64,000 nt of DNA, taken from assembly GCA_963693365.1 (NCBI GenBank), contig CAVNZM010000003.1, positions 15,438,001 to 15,502,000 on the forward strand. Direction: 5' to 3'. The notes beneath the pieces were generated by a model. That model saw nothing but the letters and a program-made list of their open reading frames with translations, ran no database searches and was not told the origin of the DNA. Below, in pieces: positions 12,424 to 35,355 of this stretch. This stretch comes from Amoebidium appalachense (taxonomy: Eukaryota > Ichthyosporea). Each line of letters opens with the position of its first letter. The stretch's first letter is position 1. A program made the translations under genes and the position numbers.

Positions 12424-13668
12424 CTGTGTGTGCGTGTGTGTATGTGCGCGCGTGCTCGTGTGTGATTGTTTGTGCGCACATTTGTGTGTGTTTGTGTGTG
12501 TGTGTGTTTTGGAGGGAGAATAATTGCTATCAGCATCCCATACGAGTTGTGGTGGAAAGGCAGGTGTAAGTAAAAGACCATTAGACTTGCTAAGCCTTGG
12601 GCCTGACCCTCTGCATGTGCGTCACGCTCACATCTGATTGGACTAACCACTAACCATAGTACTCATCATCCAACCTCTCGCCACTTTTCCCGTTATCCCC
12701 TCCTCCTCCGTTTTCCCCAGGCCTCCCGCAAACAAAAAGAGAAAAAAAAAAAAAAGAGTGATAAAAAAAAACGAAGAAAAAAATATGAAACAAAGGAATA
12801 GAAACTGTCCCCAGCCCCACCTCCCCTCCCCCGTTCCCCAAACATATATACTAGCGCCTATCTCGGAAGTATTTCGTGTAACCGGGATATTGGGAGAAAA
12901 GATATCACGTACGTGTGTGTGAGTTGGGGGGGGGGGGAGGGGGAGGGGGGGGGGGGGGGGGGGGTACGGGGAGGTGGCTGGGTGGGTGGGTGGGTGGGTG
13001 GGTGGGTGGTGGCCGGGGGGAGGGGGGGGGGGGGGGGGGGGGGATTGCACCTAACCGGCCCACTTGAGAGGTGTTGCAGCGTACCAATTGATGACCAAAA
13101 TGGGTAGAGTGAAGAGGGCCAAGATTAAAAGGGCTGAGTGGGGTAGGTGAGTGGGATTGAGGGGGCGGATGAGGAGGCATCAAGTCAACTGGCGGAGGCA
13201 AAGAAAGAGTAGAGGCGGGGGGGGGGGGGGGGGGGGGGGAAGGAGGAAGAGGGGAAGGGGAGTTGAAAGTGTTGTGAGACACCAAATGTGTTGGTGATGG
13301 GTAAGAAGGAGTGGAAGAGGGGAGGGGGGGGAGGGAAGGGGGAGGGAAGGGGGGAGAAGGTGAGTGTGGTGGAAGAGGGAGGAGGGGTGTAAGTCAAGTT
13401 AGTTACAATACATGGATGCGGGTTTCGTGTTGGACTTCGAAACCCGTTGTTAAGTAAAAAGACATCTTGAGGGACTGGTGGGTGTGCGTGTGTATGTGCA
13501 TCATATCGGTTTGTGGCCGGGAGGGGGGGGGGGGGGGGGGAGGATGAGGGGGGGGTGGGGAGGGGGGGGGGGGGGGGGGAGGTAACCAACCTCTTTGGGC
13601 CCACACACCAACTTGTACTCTCTGGCCGGCACCATACGCCTGGGTGCATAGTGTGTCCATGGCAGTGG

Positions 13669-14510
<842 letters not shown>

Positions 14511-15196
14511 TGTACCCACCAGAAAAGTCTAGCAGACCACAATAACACAAAACTGTCCACAAGCCCAATCTATAGGTGACATCATTTAAGGTAGACATAT
14601 TACATGTCCTCCTTGCACCACCACCAACTAAAACACCATATATGTGATTGCATGTAGGTGCATCCTACTAATGGCGAAAAACTTAACCTCTGGTTGCGGG
14701 GTTTTGGCCCGTGCATGTTCGTGCATTCTGGAGACAGGCAATCCATGCGCACCCACACACGCTCTTAACTTTTTTTTCTTTCTTTTTTTTTTTTTTTGGG
14801 GGGGGGGGGGGGGGAGGGGGGGGGGGCTGGAGGGGGAGGAGAGGAAGGGGGGGGGGGGGGGGAGATAGGGAGGGGAGGGGAAGGGGGGGGAGGGGGGGGG
14901 GGGGGGGGGGGGCTCACTTAGACCAAGGCCGATGGAGAAGCCTGTCACATTCATAAACTGCATAGGGTTGGGGTAAGGTGTGTGTCTGGCTTCTGAAGAA
15001 TGCTTTTGGAAGAAAAAAACACGCACGGGGGGAGGGAGGGAGAGGGGGTGGGGGGGGGGGGGGGGGGGGGGGGGGAAGGGGGGGGGGGAGAGTGGGGAAG
15101 GGAGGGGGGGGGGGGGGGGGGGGTGATTTTGGTGGTTGTAGATGGAGGAGAAAGGAGAGATAGTATATATGAACTCGTTTTTGATCACTTCTTGCT

Positions 15197-15307
<111 letters not shown>

Positions 15308-15704
15308 TGGGGGGAGGGGGGGGGAAGGGGTTAAGGGGGAAGCGGGATGTTAGCATTGCGCCCATTGCAGCACCACCCAGATATTTCTTTTTTGGAAGGT
15401 GGCCAAGAAACATGGACGTCACTAGGGGGGGGGGGGCAGCTCGAGAAAGAAAGTGAGCACCTGCATGTTGGGACGAGATATGACATGTGTGAGATAAGCC
15501 TGTTATGTGTGTTACTGGACTTAAGTGACTTCAGTGGCACAGGCACAATCACTTCCCGTGTAAGCAGGGTTTGATCTTGTAGTATCATTGTATGATTGTG
15601 TGATTGCACCACTCAAGTTTCTGTAAAACAATCCGCCATGTTTAGTTGTGTGGAGGTGAGGGTGTTTTTTTTTTTTTTGTTTTTTTTTTTGTTTGGGGGA
15701 AAGG

Positions 15705-15738
<34 letters not shown>

Positions 15739-15827
15739 TGATTATTGCATTATAGGGTTTGAAATATGATGGAGGAGATACGAAAATAAAAAACGTCACT
15801 AACATAAAAGCTCCAAAATCAAACACT

Positions 15828-15872
<45 letters not shown>

Positions 15873-16327
15873 ATACGATAGGCCAGGCCAGGGAGCCCAG
15901 AGTTTTGAGTTCATGTTTGTAGGTTAGGGGGATGGGGTCTAGGGTGAGGGCATCCTCATCCCCACTGGAGGTCTCCCTCTCCTATTAATGGTTATGAAAG
16001 GTGTGGGGGGGGAGGGCAGATGGGTAGGTGGGTAGGTGTGTGTGTGGTGGTGGTGGTGGTGGTGGGGGGGGGGGGGGGGGGAGGGGGAGGAAGGGAGAAG
16101 GGGGGGGGTGTGTGGGTGTTACATGTGTCAGAGAGTAAATGGTGCTATGACGGACAACGTGATGCAGACCTTTCAAAGTACACACAGCACTTATGGACCA
16201 TATCAACTAGAGCCCATACTCAGGGGCAGCCCGTCTCCAAGTAATCTTCCATATCCAGGAGGGTGGGGTGGTGGCCAAAGAGGGAAGGAGGAGGAGGGGA
16301 ACGGGGGGGGGGAGGAGTCAGATTGCT

Positions 16328-16805
<478 letters not shown>

Positions 16806-17393
16806 GTACCCCCTCCGAATCCTTGCCCAGGAATACATCCCCCTTGTGTCTGATAAGTTCACATTGTCACATGTGTAGCTCCAGTCATCTGCTGTCATAT
16901 CCTTCATTCCACTGCCAAACTGTTCAGAAAAAGTGTATGTTAGGTACGCTGGATTATTCAAATTGTTTGTGATGCCCTTTGTCATTCAGTAGTGCTATCG
17001 TTCTGAAGAAAACCGTATGTTGCTGCTAACACACTGCCAGTTCAATACTATGAACTAGTGTAACGGTTACCCGTGTAATGCAAAAATAGCGGTCCGAATT
17101 GAGAAGATATTTCATATACTTGGGTGTTCTCATTTGCGACTTGGTCCTTGCTTTTGCCTGCAAAACGTTATAATTGAAATGGATAAATACTTTAGATAAA
17201 TGAATTTAAAATTTTAGAATTCAAAAAAAAATAAAAATACGAGATCTAAATATAGTGGTGGCCCACCACACAGGGTGTTGGACAATTGCAACAGGTTTCT
17301 AGCACGTTGAATTGATCGTACCCTTTCTATCGCACACGTCCAAAATGCATTTGAATTCTTCCACAATCCAGTGTCGACGTCTGTGTGTGTGAC

Positions 17394-17395
<2 letters not shown>

Positions 17396-17472
<77 letters not shown>

Positions 17473-17741
17473 AGTTAGTGTACGGAGTGTTGTTAAACCT
17501 CCACCACCACGTCTGTGCGTGACTCTCCCCGTGCCCCTCCCCCCCCCCCCCCCCCCCCAAAAAAAAATGATAATAATAATAATAATTATAATAGTAATAA
17601 TAAGTTAAAAAAATTAAAAATAAAAAGAGAAATAAAGAAGGATAGAAGAACATCAACGCACACACGGACGCGCGCACGCGCACACACGCACACACACCAA
17701 GGCCTCCTATGTTCAATTACAGGAGGCCTTGACACACACAC

Positions 17742-17840
<99 letters not shown>

Positions 17841-18077
17841 CACACACACGCACACACACACACACACGCACGCACGCACGCCGCGCACACACGCACAGGC
17901 GCACGCACACGTACCACACACACACACATAAACACGCACACGTCCACAGACACACACACAGAAACGCGCGCGCGCGCAAGCACACCGCACACATGCACGC
18001 CGCACACACGCACGCACACACACACACACTCACATTTACACAAACACACGCACACGCACGCACACACACACACACAC

Positions 18078-18108
<31 letters not shown>

Positions 18109-18142
18109 GCACACACACACGTGCACACACGCACACACGCAC

Positions 18143-18213
<71 letters not shown>

Positions 18214-18215
18214 CA
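17396..18215. repeat. (GT)n then long CA/CG-rich array
   Basis: GT tract at 17396-17470; C-run and A-run with (TAA)n-like sequence at 17539-17600; CA-rich array with CG interruptions at 17640-18215. A direct copy of AGGCCTCCT near 17700 and an inverse AGGAGGCCT near 17721 form a short hairpin inside it. No gene. Confidence 0.85.
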
Positions 18216-18762
18216 GAACAGCACCTGCCATTGACGAAAAACAATATCCAGCAAAGTCACCCTCTTGCGGGACTTTCATGAACACTCACCACTGTAGAGC
18301 CTGCGGCTTCCAGCCTACCAATATTTTTGAAATATGATAGCAGACAGCATAAGGGTATTACACGTGCAATCACGTGCTCATACGAAATACGTGAAGAGGT
18401 ACAGTGCCTATGGCTGCAAATACTATTACCTTTGATCATGAGGCCAAAATAGAAAATCCACCGGATGAATTCGAGTGAAGGTGTGCGGCCTGGCTACCAC
18501 AAAACAATTTCAGTGACACTGGACGGTCATTAGACAAACATGTGCACGCATGACATCCGATATCGATCAATCGCAGGCGCACTTTTTTATCCTATTTTAT
18601 TCGTTACGTGGCTTAAATTTTTGAAAAGTGTGTGCGCGCGCGTGTGTGTGTGTGTGTGTGTGTTCGTGTTTGTGTGTGTGTGTTTATGTGTGTGTGTGTG
18701 TGCATCCGTGTGTGTTTAATTATGTCAGTCGGGCTACGCTCAGTACTTTTTCTTTTTTTTCC

Positions 18763-19052
18763 TGGGGGGCCCGCGCAGGCCCGACCATAAGTCCATTCGG
18801 AGCCTCCAAATTACCATCGAAATTTGGAAAGTACCATCGGATTCCGGACCTAGGGTACGGTCCCAAAAATCGGATGGTACCGGATGGTCCCGGGGGGATA
18901 TATGGATACTACCATATCATATGTAAAAAATGCATATCCCAAAATTTCGATGGTACGGAAAGTACCATCCGATTTTGCCAAAATTAGATCCGGGTTTTGA
19001 AAGTACCATCCGAAAAATCTGAATTTTCGGGCCTGGGCCCGCGCCGCGCGGC
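18763..19052. repeat. Fold-back element with repeated GTACCATCCGA boxes
   Basis: GC-rich ends are inverted copies (GGCCCGCGCAGGCCCGA left, TCGGGCCTGGGCCCGCG right). Between them the motif GTACCATC(C/G)GA(A/T) or its inverse occurs about five times (near 18831, 18872, 18950, 18964 and 19003). This suggests a MITE-like or structured element just upstream of the CRYZL1-like gene. Confidence 0.6.
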
Positions 19053-19059
19053 CGGGGGG

Positions 19060-19673
19060 GGTGATACATTCTAAACCAATCAAACGGACGAGGCTCACAA
19101 AAACCATTGGCTAGTGAAGCATCAATAGTGGCTCCCAACACCGCAATTATGGGGCTCAAATCTGAAGGAAATTGTATTTCCAGGAAGTTTTAAACTTTTC
19201 CATTCTTCGTCCTTCTCTTTAAGTAGCAACCCATAAAGCCAGTTCTGTGGCTGCATAAAAGGGAAAACAAAACATTAAAGAGGTTTTTAATTGAGTGTTT
19301 ACAGTTTACTGGCTCTTGATATGTAAAGGGCCACCCTTCGTTCTCCTTTGACAACCGTCAATGAATTTGTGAAATTTTGGAAATGAATAGAAAAGAAAAA
19401 GTTTCAGAGGAATGGAGGTTTGGAGGTTTTCCACAGGCCCCCGAATGCCGTCATCAAGAAAAGTTGTCTTTTTCTTTTTTTTTTTCCACCCCCGCCCTCC
19501 CTCTAAGGACTTTGAAAGTTTCGTTTTCCCTCATCGGCCCAAGGCTAGAGAAATACAACCGTTCAGTGAATCTACAGTCGCGAGCACCACCCATCACATC
19601 ACTTCGCTCTTCTCCCCTAGCGCCAAGTGTCATTCCATTCGCCCCTAGCGCATGTTGCAGGCATGTTCTAAGG
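19060..19673 (+). promoter_or_regulatory. Upstream region of the CRYZL1-like gene
   Basis: Contains AACCAATCAAACGG at about 19074 and an AACCATTGGC motif at about 19102, both CCAAT-type boxes that could serve the gene starting at 19674. The frame upstream of the chosen ATG is open back to 19377, so an earlier start is possible. Promoter assignment is inference. Confidence 0.3.
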
Positions 19674-29602
<9,929 letters not shown>

Positions 29603-29733
29603 AGATGAAGAAAAGAAAAGAGATGGTTGTCAAAGTGAGATCACAGCGAATCATGTGTGAACTTGGGCTCTAGGACACCCAACCATTTGCCCCGTGTGAT
29701 AATACTTGTTCAATATCTTCTGCATGTCACCCC

Positions 29734-29767
<34 letters not shown>

Positions 29768-30560
29768 CCGTCTTCCCCTCCCCTTGGATCCTTGATTACT
29801 CCATACACATTCAAGGTGACTCATCCTATGGAGTTTTGCTGAGTTTTTGGGGTGCGCATCAGATCGAAATCGCCCAATATACTATCGGAAAAACCCGGTC
29901 GATCAATAGAGGCCGGACGGTTTGAAAGTTCAAAATTTCACTATAAGCCCCCTCTAGGTTCTGGGCAAATGACCGATTAAACTAATCGAGAAACTGGACT
30001 ATTAAATATGGAGTTCGCTTGTCACGGATTATAAATGCCATACGTCATGTGCTAACACACGTGTATCGTAACTTAACCTTTCTTGGTTTCTGATAAACCT
30101 TATAGCACCATTTGCTCACTTTCTCACACGTTTTTTTCTAAACAGATTCACAGAAATACGGCAAGGTAGTGGTTGCTATGGACGAGCATGGCTGACCAAT
30201 CGAATGTGTGTATGACTCTTGGGAGACGGTGCGAACGTGTTTTGATTGGTTAATGACACGGCTTGGAATGTCAACCCAGTGCGGAGATATGGCAAATAAT
30301 TCATCTCTGCTGCTGTGTGTTGTTGTTGTATGGATGTTGAATATAATTCCGTATGCCCAGCATTATAGTTAGTTACATGTTTTCGAATGCATTTTGCAAC
30401 AACTTACGCAGGCGGCAAACACAGCTCACTCAGAGCTTCCGAAGCTATGAAGATATTGGTACATTACAGATATTTCCCGTACACGTAGTTTTGATACTTT
30501 GCGCATAGAGTTCACACAGCTTGAAAAGTGACAGGGAATGATAGTTTTGCCAAGTAAACG
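29603..30560. other. Intergenic spacer, no gene seen
   Basis: Presumed 3' UTR of the CRYZL1-like gene followed by unique sequence. C-run at 29729-29764. GACCAATCGAAT at about 30193 and GATTGGTTAATG at about 30244 form an inverted CCAAT pair. Confidence 0.55.
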
Positions 30561-30566
30561 CACCCC

Positions 30567-30953
30567 CGGGGGGGGGGGGGGGGGGGGAGGGGGAGGGATA
30601 GGCTTTTTTTGTGTGTGTGTGTGAGGGGGGGGGGGGGGGGGGGGGGGGGAGGGAGGGGGGGGGGGGGGGGGGGGGGAGGGGATGTTTGTATAGCAAGGCC
30701 AATATTTGCATGTACGTAAAACATAGTTGTATCGTGTTGCTAGGGTTGTGTATGAATAAACTCCTAAGGGGTTTATAATTTAATTAACAGGTGGGTGCCA
30801 CAAAGAAAATGTGCTAGTAGTTTTCGGTTTTGGATGCAAAACGTTTGAGTTCACCAATACATAAGTCGGCTCCTTGTTTGCCATATTGCCATATGCCATA
30901 TCCCCCCCCCTTCCCCCCCCCCCGCGGGCGCCCCAACCCCCCAGCCTTTTACA

Positions 30954-31038
<85 letters not shown>

Positions 31039-31040
31039 GC
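30567..31040. repeat. G-runs and (CA)n
   Basis: G-runs at 30569-30588, 30625-30649 and 30657-30676; (CA)n at 30957-31035. Open frames here are Pro-, Val/Cys- or Thr/His-repeat artefacts. Confidence 0.85.
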
Positions 31041-32229
31041 ACACATGTACGAAGCCACGCACTCACTCAAAAGACCCCGCCGGGCATTGGCACCTCCCAC
31101 ACCCATGACTTTTCTTCAAAGATGACGACATCAAATACCAAATGAACAAACAGTAAACATATGGTAAACCACATCCATTTATGAAAATTTAATTCAATGA
31201 TACGAATAACTGAATAATGGCTACTCAGGCGAATTCTATTGTGTACTGATTCTGTCCATCGACAAAAAATGGGAGAGATGGAAAAAGTGCAAGGCCAACA
31301 GGGCATTAGCTCTGGGGGGGGGAAAGAGAAAACAAAAAAGCCTCCGAGAGAGAGAACCTTGGAGAGAACTTAGGAGTGTACGATTGTGCGTGTGGGTGTG
31401 TTGCGGTGTACAATATTCATGTCATGTGCTTCGTTGTGTGTTTGTGTGTGTGCGCATGTGTGTGCCTGACATGTACGTGTACACCTGTGTGTGTGTGCGT
31501 GTGTGAGCCTTCCGAGTCACTACCGGGCATGCGTCTGTGAGTAAAATGGCACACACACACATTGCCGCGTTCACATGTGCTGGCGCCTGACCACGTGTAC
31601 ACGCACAGGTAAGATCAAGGGTGGTGATGGCTCTGCAAAATATTCGATACCCTACATGGGGGGGGGGGGGGGGGGGGGGGGTGACATATCAGCACCGCAA
31701 TATTTCATTATGAGGGAGCCTCGGATGTATTGCACACGTAGTACGGTCACTGCCAGGGGCTTTCAAATAAATTTCGTGGTATTATGTATAAATTCTTTAT
31801 TATGTGGATAAACCTGGCGGCAGGACTAATATGAGATGAACCTAGTACTGTAACCATGGAAACACCCTCATCACAGTGTACCGGAACAATCCAGACATGT
31901 CTTTTTCCTTTTTTTTTTTGTGTGTGTTTGTCGCTCCTATGCTGCAGTTGCTGGTTGCACACGAATGTGTTAGTCTGGGAGGCTCCCGGAGATCTAGAAG
32001 GGTGGGTGGGTGGGTGGGTGGGGGGGAGGGGGGGGGGGGGGGGGGGAGGGGCGGAGATCTAGAAGGGTGGGTGGGGGGGGGGGGGGGGGGGGAGGGGGGG
32101 GGGGGGGAGGGGGGGGGGGGGGGGGGGGGGGGAGATCTAGAAGGGTGGGTGGATGGGTGGGTGGGGAGGGGGGGGGGGGGGGGGGGGGGGAGGCACGTAT
32201 GTGTGCGTGCAAACCAGCGATTATCATGA
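31041..32229. other. Intergenic spacer with G-runs
   Basis: Unique sequence with GT-rich stretches near 31380-31510. G-runs occur at 31659-31681, and 31998-32190 holds three copies of GAGATCTAGAAGGGTGGGTG separated by G-runs. No gene recognised. Confidence 0.6.
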
Positions 32230-32253
32230 GCGGCCGCGGGGTACCGCGGCCGC
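32230..32253. repeat. Perfect GC palindrome with NotI-type ends
   Basis: GCGGCCGCGG, spacer GGTA, then CCGCGGCCGC: 10-bp perfect arms. The stretch holds two NotI sites, two SacII sites and a KpnI site, so either a natural hairpin or cloning-linker carry-over is possible. Confidence 0.85.
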
Positions 32254-32840
32254 CAAAAATCGGGGGACTTATGGCCAGGTTTAGGTTTCAGCACTAGCAG
32301 ACCGGAATCAATGAATGATAACCATCGTTTTTGGGTTGAGTGTTATTGCCGAAGTCTGCTAACATCAATTACTATTCATTTATTTACTATTGATAGCAAC
32401 TAATTTGGTGTACTCAGCGACATATTACTCAGTACTAATTCATTAAATTATTCCTATTGATAGCAACCATTGTAGTTAATAGCACTACTAACCTCCTGGG
32501 AGCACATTAGATCAAAGCGGGCAACCCACCTAGTCGATTATCTCTTTATACATTAGTTTATATGGAATGCCACATAGAGTAAGAAAACCTTTCGATGATC
32601 ATGACTAACATCTCCCGACATGTATGTACCTGATATGATAAGGCTGAGGGCTCGGAGATACCAAGCAAATTTAATAACCCTCCATATCTGCCCTTGGTCT
32701 GTCTTGTGCCTCGAGTAGACAGCGTAAACCCCGATCAGATATCTGTCCCAAATTTCCCCCGGGTACTCTCCTTCAGATATCTCGTGTATTCAGTGACAGG
32801 GTTGCAAGACGCATTTGGAGTGTATGTACTTGTTTGTGGT

Positions 32841-32873
<33 letters not shown>

Positions 32874-32902
32874 GGGGGCAACACGTTGGGTGTGTGTGTG
32901 TG

Positions 32903-32933
<31 letters not shown>

Positions 32934-32939
32934 GCTGAA
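32254..32939. other. AT-rich spacer, no gene
   Basis: Contains two related stretches with CTATTGATAGCAAC (32388, 32454), a T-run at about 32840-32872 and a G-run at 32905-32934. No exon evidence. Confidence 0.55.
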
Positions 32940-32972
32940 TGCGTCATAAAGTACAAAGTACTTTATGACGCA
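32940..32972. repeat. Perfect 15-bp inverted repeat (hairpin)
   Basis: TGCGTCATAAAGTAC, spacer AAA, then its exact inverse. There is no T-run after it, so it is not a typical intrinsic terminator. Function unknown. Confidence 0.9.
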
Positions 32973-33328
32973 AACCACATAAAGAGTAGGTTTACACGGC
33001 TCTTATTTTGGGAGGCGGTGGGATCACAGCCCCTCGTGTGCACGTGTGGCTTGCTACGTTTTCCAGCACGGCCACACACTAGACGATGGGCGCCGCAGAC
33101 GCCCCGAGCTACATATACACCGTATTTACAGGATAAGTATACACCCGTGATTCATTTGGGTGGAAGTCAGAGAGGAAAGCTAGAGCTAAAACTACAAAAT
33201 CAAACTGAGCCGGATTTAGAAGAAAGCCTATTACAGAGAACCCTTCCAGGTGGGGGGAATGTGCCGGCAGTGCATCTACATAGCTACGAAAAGAGGCTAA
33301 GGTCTCTGGGGGGAGTACCCCCGTGAGC

Positions 33329-33345
33329 AAACCCTAAACCCTAAC
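33329..33345. repeat. Interstitial telomere-like motif (CCCTAAA)
   Basis: AACCCTAAACCCTAAC holds two copies of the C-rich telomere strand. It pairs with the inverse motif at 37465-37487. Confidence 0.75.
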
Positions 33346-33837
33346 AACACAACCCCTATTAAAGGTACCTGAGCAACGCGGAGTACATTTGGTGGGCCTA
33401 TACGTATACATTCGTTATAATTAGGAAACGGTTACAACGCCAAGCTAACGCCATGTGCACATTACGGCCGTCCACTGTCTTGCGTTTATCTGACATCTAT
33501 CTATCCTAACGGTATCCTGCATGTATGAGACTAACTTGCCCTCCCTAGACCCACATAAACACGGCAAAGAATCAACCCGTAACGTGAAACGAAAACGGTC
33601 AACAGTGTTTACAGCTCATACGTGGGTAGTTGGAAATACGTACAAATTTTACATGCAAATATTCTGTTTGTTTGGAACCTATCGGGCGCATCAAAAATGT
33701 AAATTATATCATGATTTCGTTCATGTTACCCGGGTATGTTCATATGTACACGAGTAGACTAATTAAGGCATCACAGTGCGTTCACAGAACACGGCTAGCC
33801 TTACCTACATTCGAACCTAATATGGATATAAAGTTCA

Positions 33838-35355
33838 TTAAAGCATGAGCTTTAACCCCCCTGAGGGCAACTTAAAGAGCACCATGTTTATCCCCATCTT
33901 TTCCTGCACCAACTGTGTGCAAAACTGGTCTAGTGCCTGCATAGCAACGGTGAACCGTGCTGCTGCCGACCATCCCGCAGCGTGTGTGAATACGGTGGTT
34001 TCGTTAAGGGGTATGTATATTAAGAGTGCAAACATGGTCACAAAATGAACGAGGATGAGACGGATGTTGTGATGGTAATCGTTGAATTGAATGTGTGTGT
34101 TACGTGTTTTGTAGTATGCGGAAAGCAGGAGCAAAGAGTAAGCGACTACGTACACCCACGCAGTACATGTGCCCCATGAAGTAAACTTGGTATGCAGGTC
34201 GTACTTTACGCGCCAGATAGTGTATGAGATAGAACTAGCTGCGTGGATCAACAGTGTAAGTGCTACGGCAGAACCAATGTGGAGGGGTTTCAATCCTGGG
34301 CGTGCATCCTGCAATGACCCACTATATATGGTGTGCAGTGCGTTTTGACGCATATACAAAACAGTGAAGAAACTGCACGCAAACATCACCACCACCACCT
34401 CCGTCCAAAAGAGCAAGTTCTGCAGGAAGGTAATCTCCGCCCGTATCTTCCCCACACTATCAAATACAAAGTTCGTGGGGAAGTCGCTGAGCTGAAGGTA
34501 ATAGCCCGCCGAAAACACGACCATTCCGGCATTGATGCACATTCCGAGAACGAAACATAACGCGAGGTACCATCCGCCCCGCGATCTGACCACTGGATTC
34601 CCCCTGTTTTTGAACACCAAAACGGCGATGACGCATAGCAAAAGCGCGTGTCCACCCGCGTATATGACCTCGTAGATAAATACCCGCCTCCCGCGATCTG
34701 TGGCTGTGGTAACTGCGTGACCAAAATCGATCGTTTGTTGTTGCAAAGTCTGAATCAGGGTGAGGTTTACTACCCCCCCTTGCACACTCTGCGAGTGTGT
34801 GAGTGCATTTAGTGTTTGGTCTAGTGCCAGCACGGCACTTTCGACCAAAACTATCGGTGCCGTAGAAGTGACACTACCCACAAGAGCCAAATAGCTCACT
34901 TCGACACCGATCATCACACACAGGCACAGAAAAAAAACCCCAAATGTCAACCGAAGGTACCATTTTGCCGCAAGCTGCAGTGGGTTTCCTTGCCCTTGCG
35001 GTGATGCTTGTCGTTGTTTCTTAACGCCTGGGGGTTTTTGTGCTGAATTTTGGTTGCGTCGTGGTAATGGAGCACTGTTACTCACGGGGCTATTTTCGTC
35101 GGTAGTGGGGTTTTTCCTATCATCAATCGAACAGGCACCCAGTAGATCAAGCACTTGCGCATGTTCGTGGTCAACAACAACAGCAGCAAGGCCTGGTATG
35201 CTCGTCACCCCGTTCTGCTTGGACTCTTTTGCGCTTGTTTTTTGTGTGCTAAATTGCATTGCCTGTGGGGGTTCACTTAGAATATGGTTTTCTCCCGTAG
35301 TGGGAGAAGAGGCCCTCTGGCTGGGCGCGCCGACTCTGTTGGTTGCTGGCCACAT
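33838..35355 (-). CDS. Intronless multi-pass (about 7 helices) membrane protein, unknown function
   Basis: A single open frame of 505 codons. Residues 1-130 are hydrophilic, rich in Ser, Gln, Pro and Asn. Hydrophobic segments follow at about 133-158, 226-247, 262-285, 309-335, 356-380, 395-414 and 430-449, then a 55-residue tail ending in LKLML. The loop between the first two helices (about 159-225) has an NLT sequon near residue 197 and is long enough to be lumenal or extracellular. Seven helices recall GPCR-like receptors, but no DRY, NPxxY or other family motif was recognised, so no function is given. Unlike every other host gene here it has no introns, and it lies between telomere-like motifs in a block free of microsatellites. 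Retrocopy, transfer, or an ordinary lineage-specific gene are all possible. Confidence 0.75.
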   Translation of the reverse strand: MWPATNRVGAPSQRASSPTTGENHILSEPPQAMQFSTQKTSAKESKQNGVTSIPGLAAVVVDHEHAQVLDLLGACSIDDRKNPTTDENSPVSNSAPLPRRNQNSAQKPPGVKKQRQASPQGQGNPLQLAAKWYLRLTFGVFFLCLCVMIGVEVSYLALVGSVTSTAPIVLVESAVLALDQTLNALTHSQSVQGGVVNLTLIQTLQQQTIDFGHAVTTATDRGRRVFIYEVIYAGGHALLLCVIAVLVFKNRGNPVVRSRGGWYLALCFVLGMCINAGMVVFSAGYYLQLSDFPTNFVFDSVGKIRAEITFLQNLLFWTEVVVVMFACSFFTVLYMRQNALHTIYSGSLQDARPGLKPLHIGSAVALTLLIHAASSISYTIWRVKYDLHTKFTSWGTCTAWVYVVAYSLLLLSAYYKTRNTHIQFNDYHHNIRLILVHFVTMFALLIYIPLNETTVFTHAAGWSAAARFTVAMQALDQFCTQLVQEKMGINMVLFKLPSGGLKLML

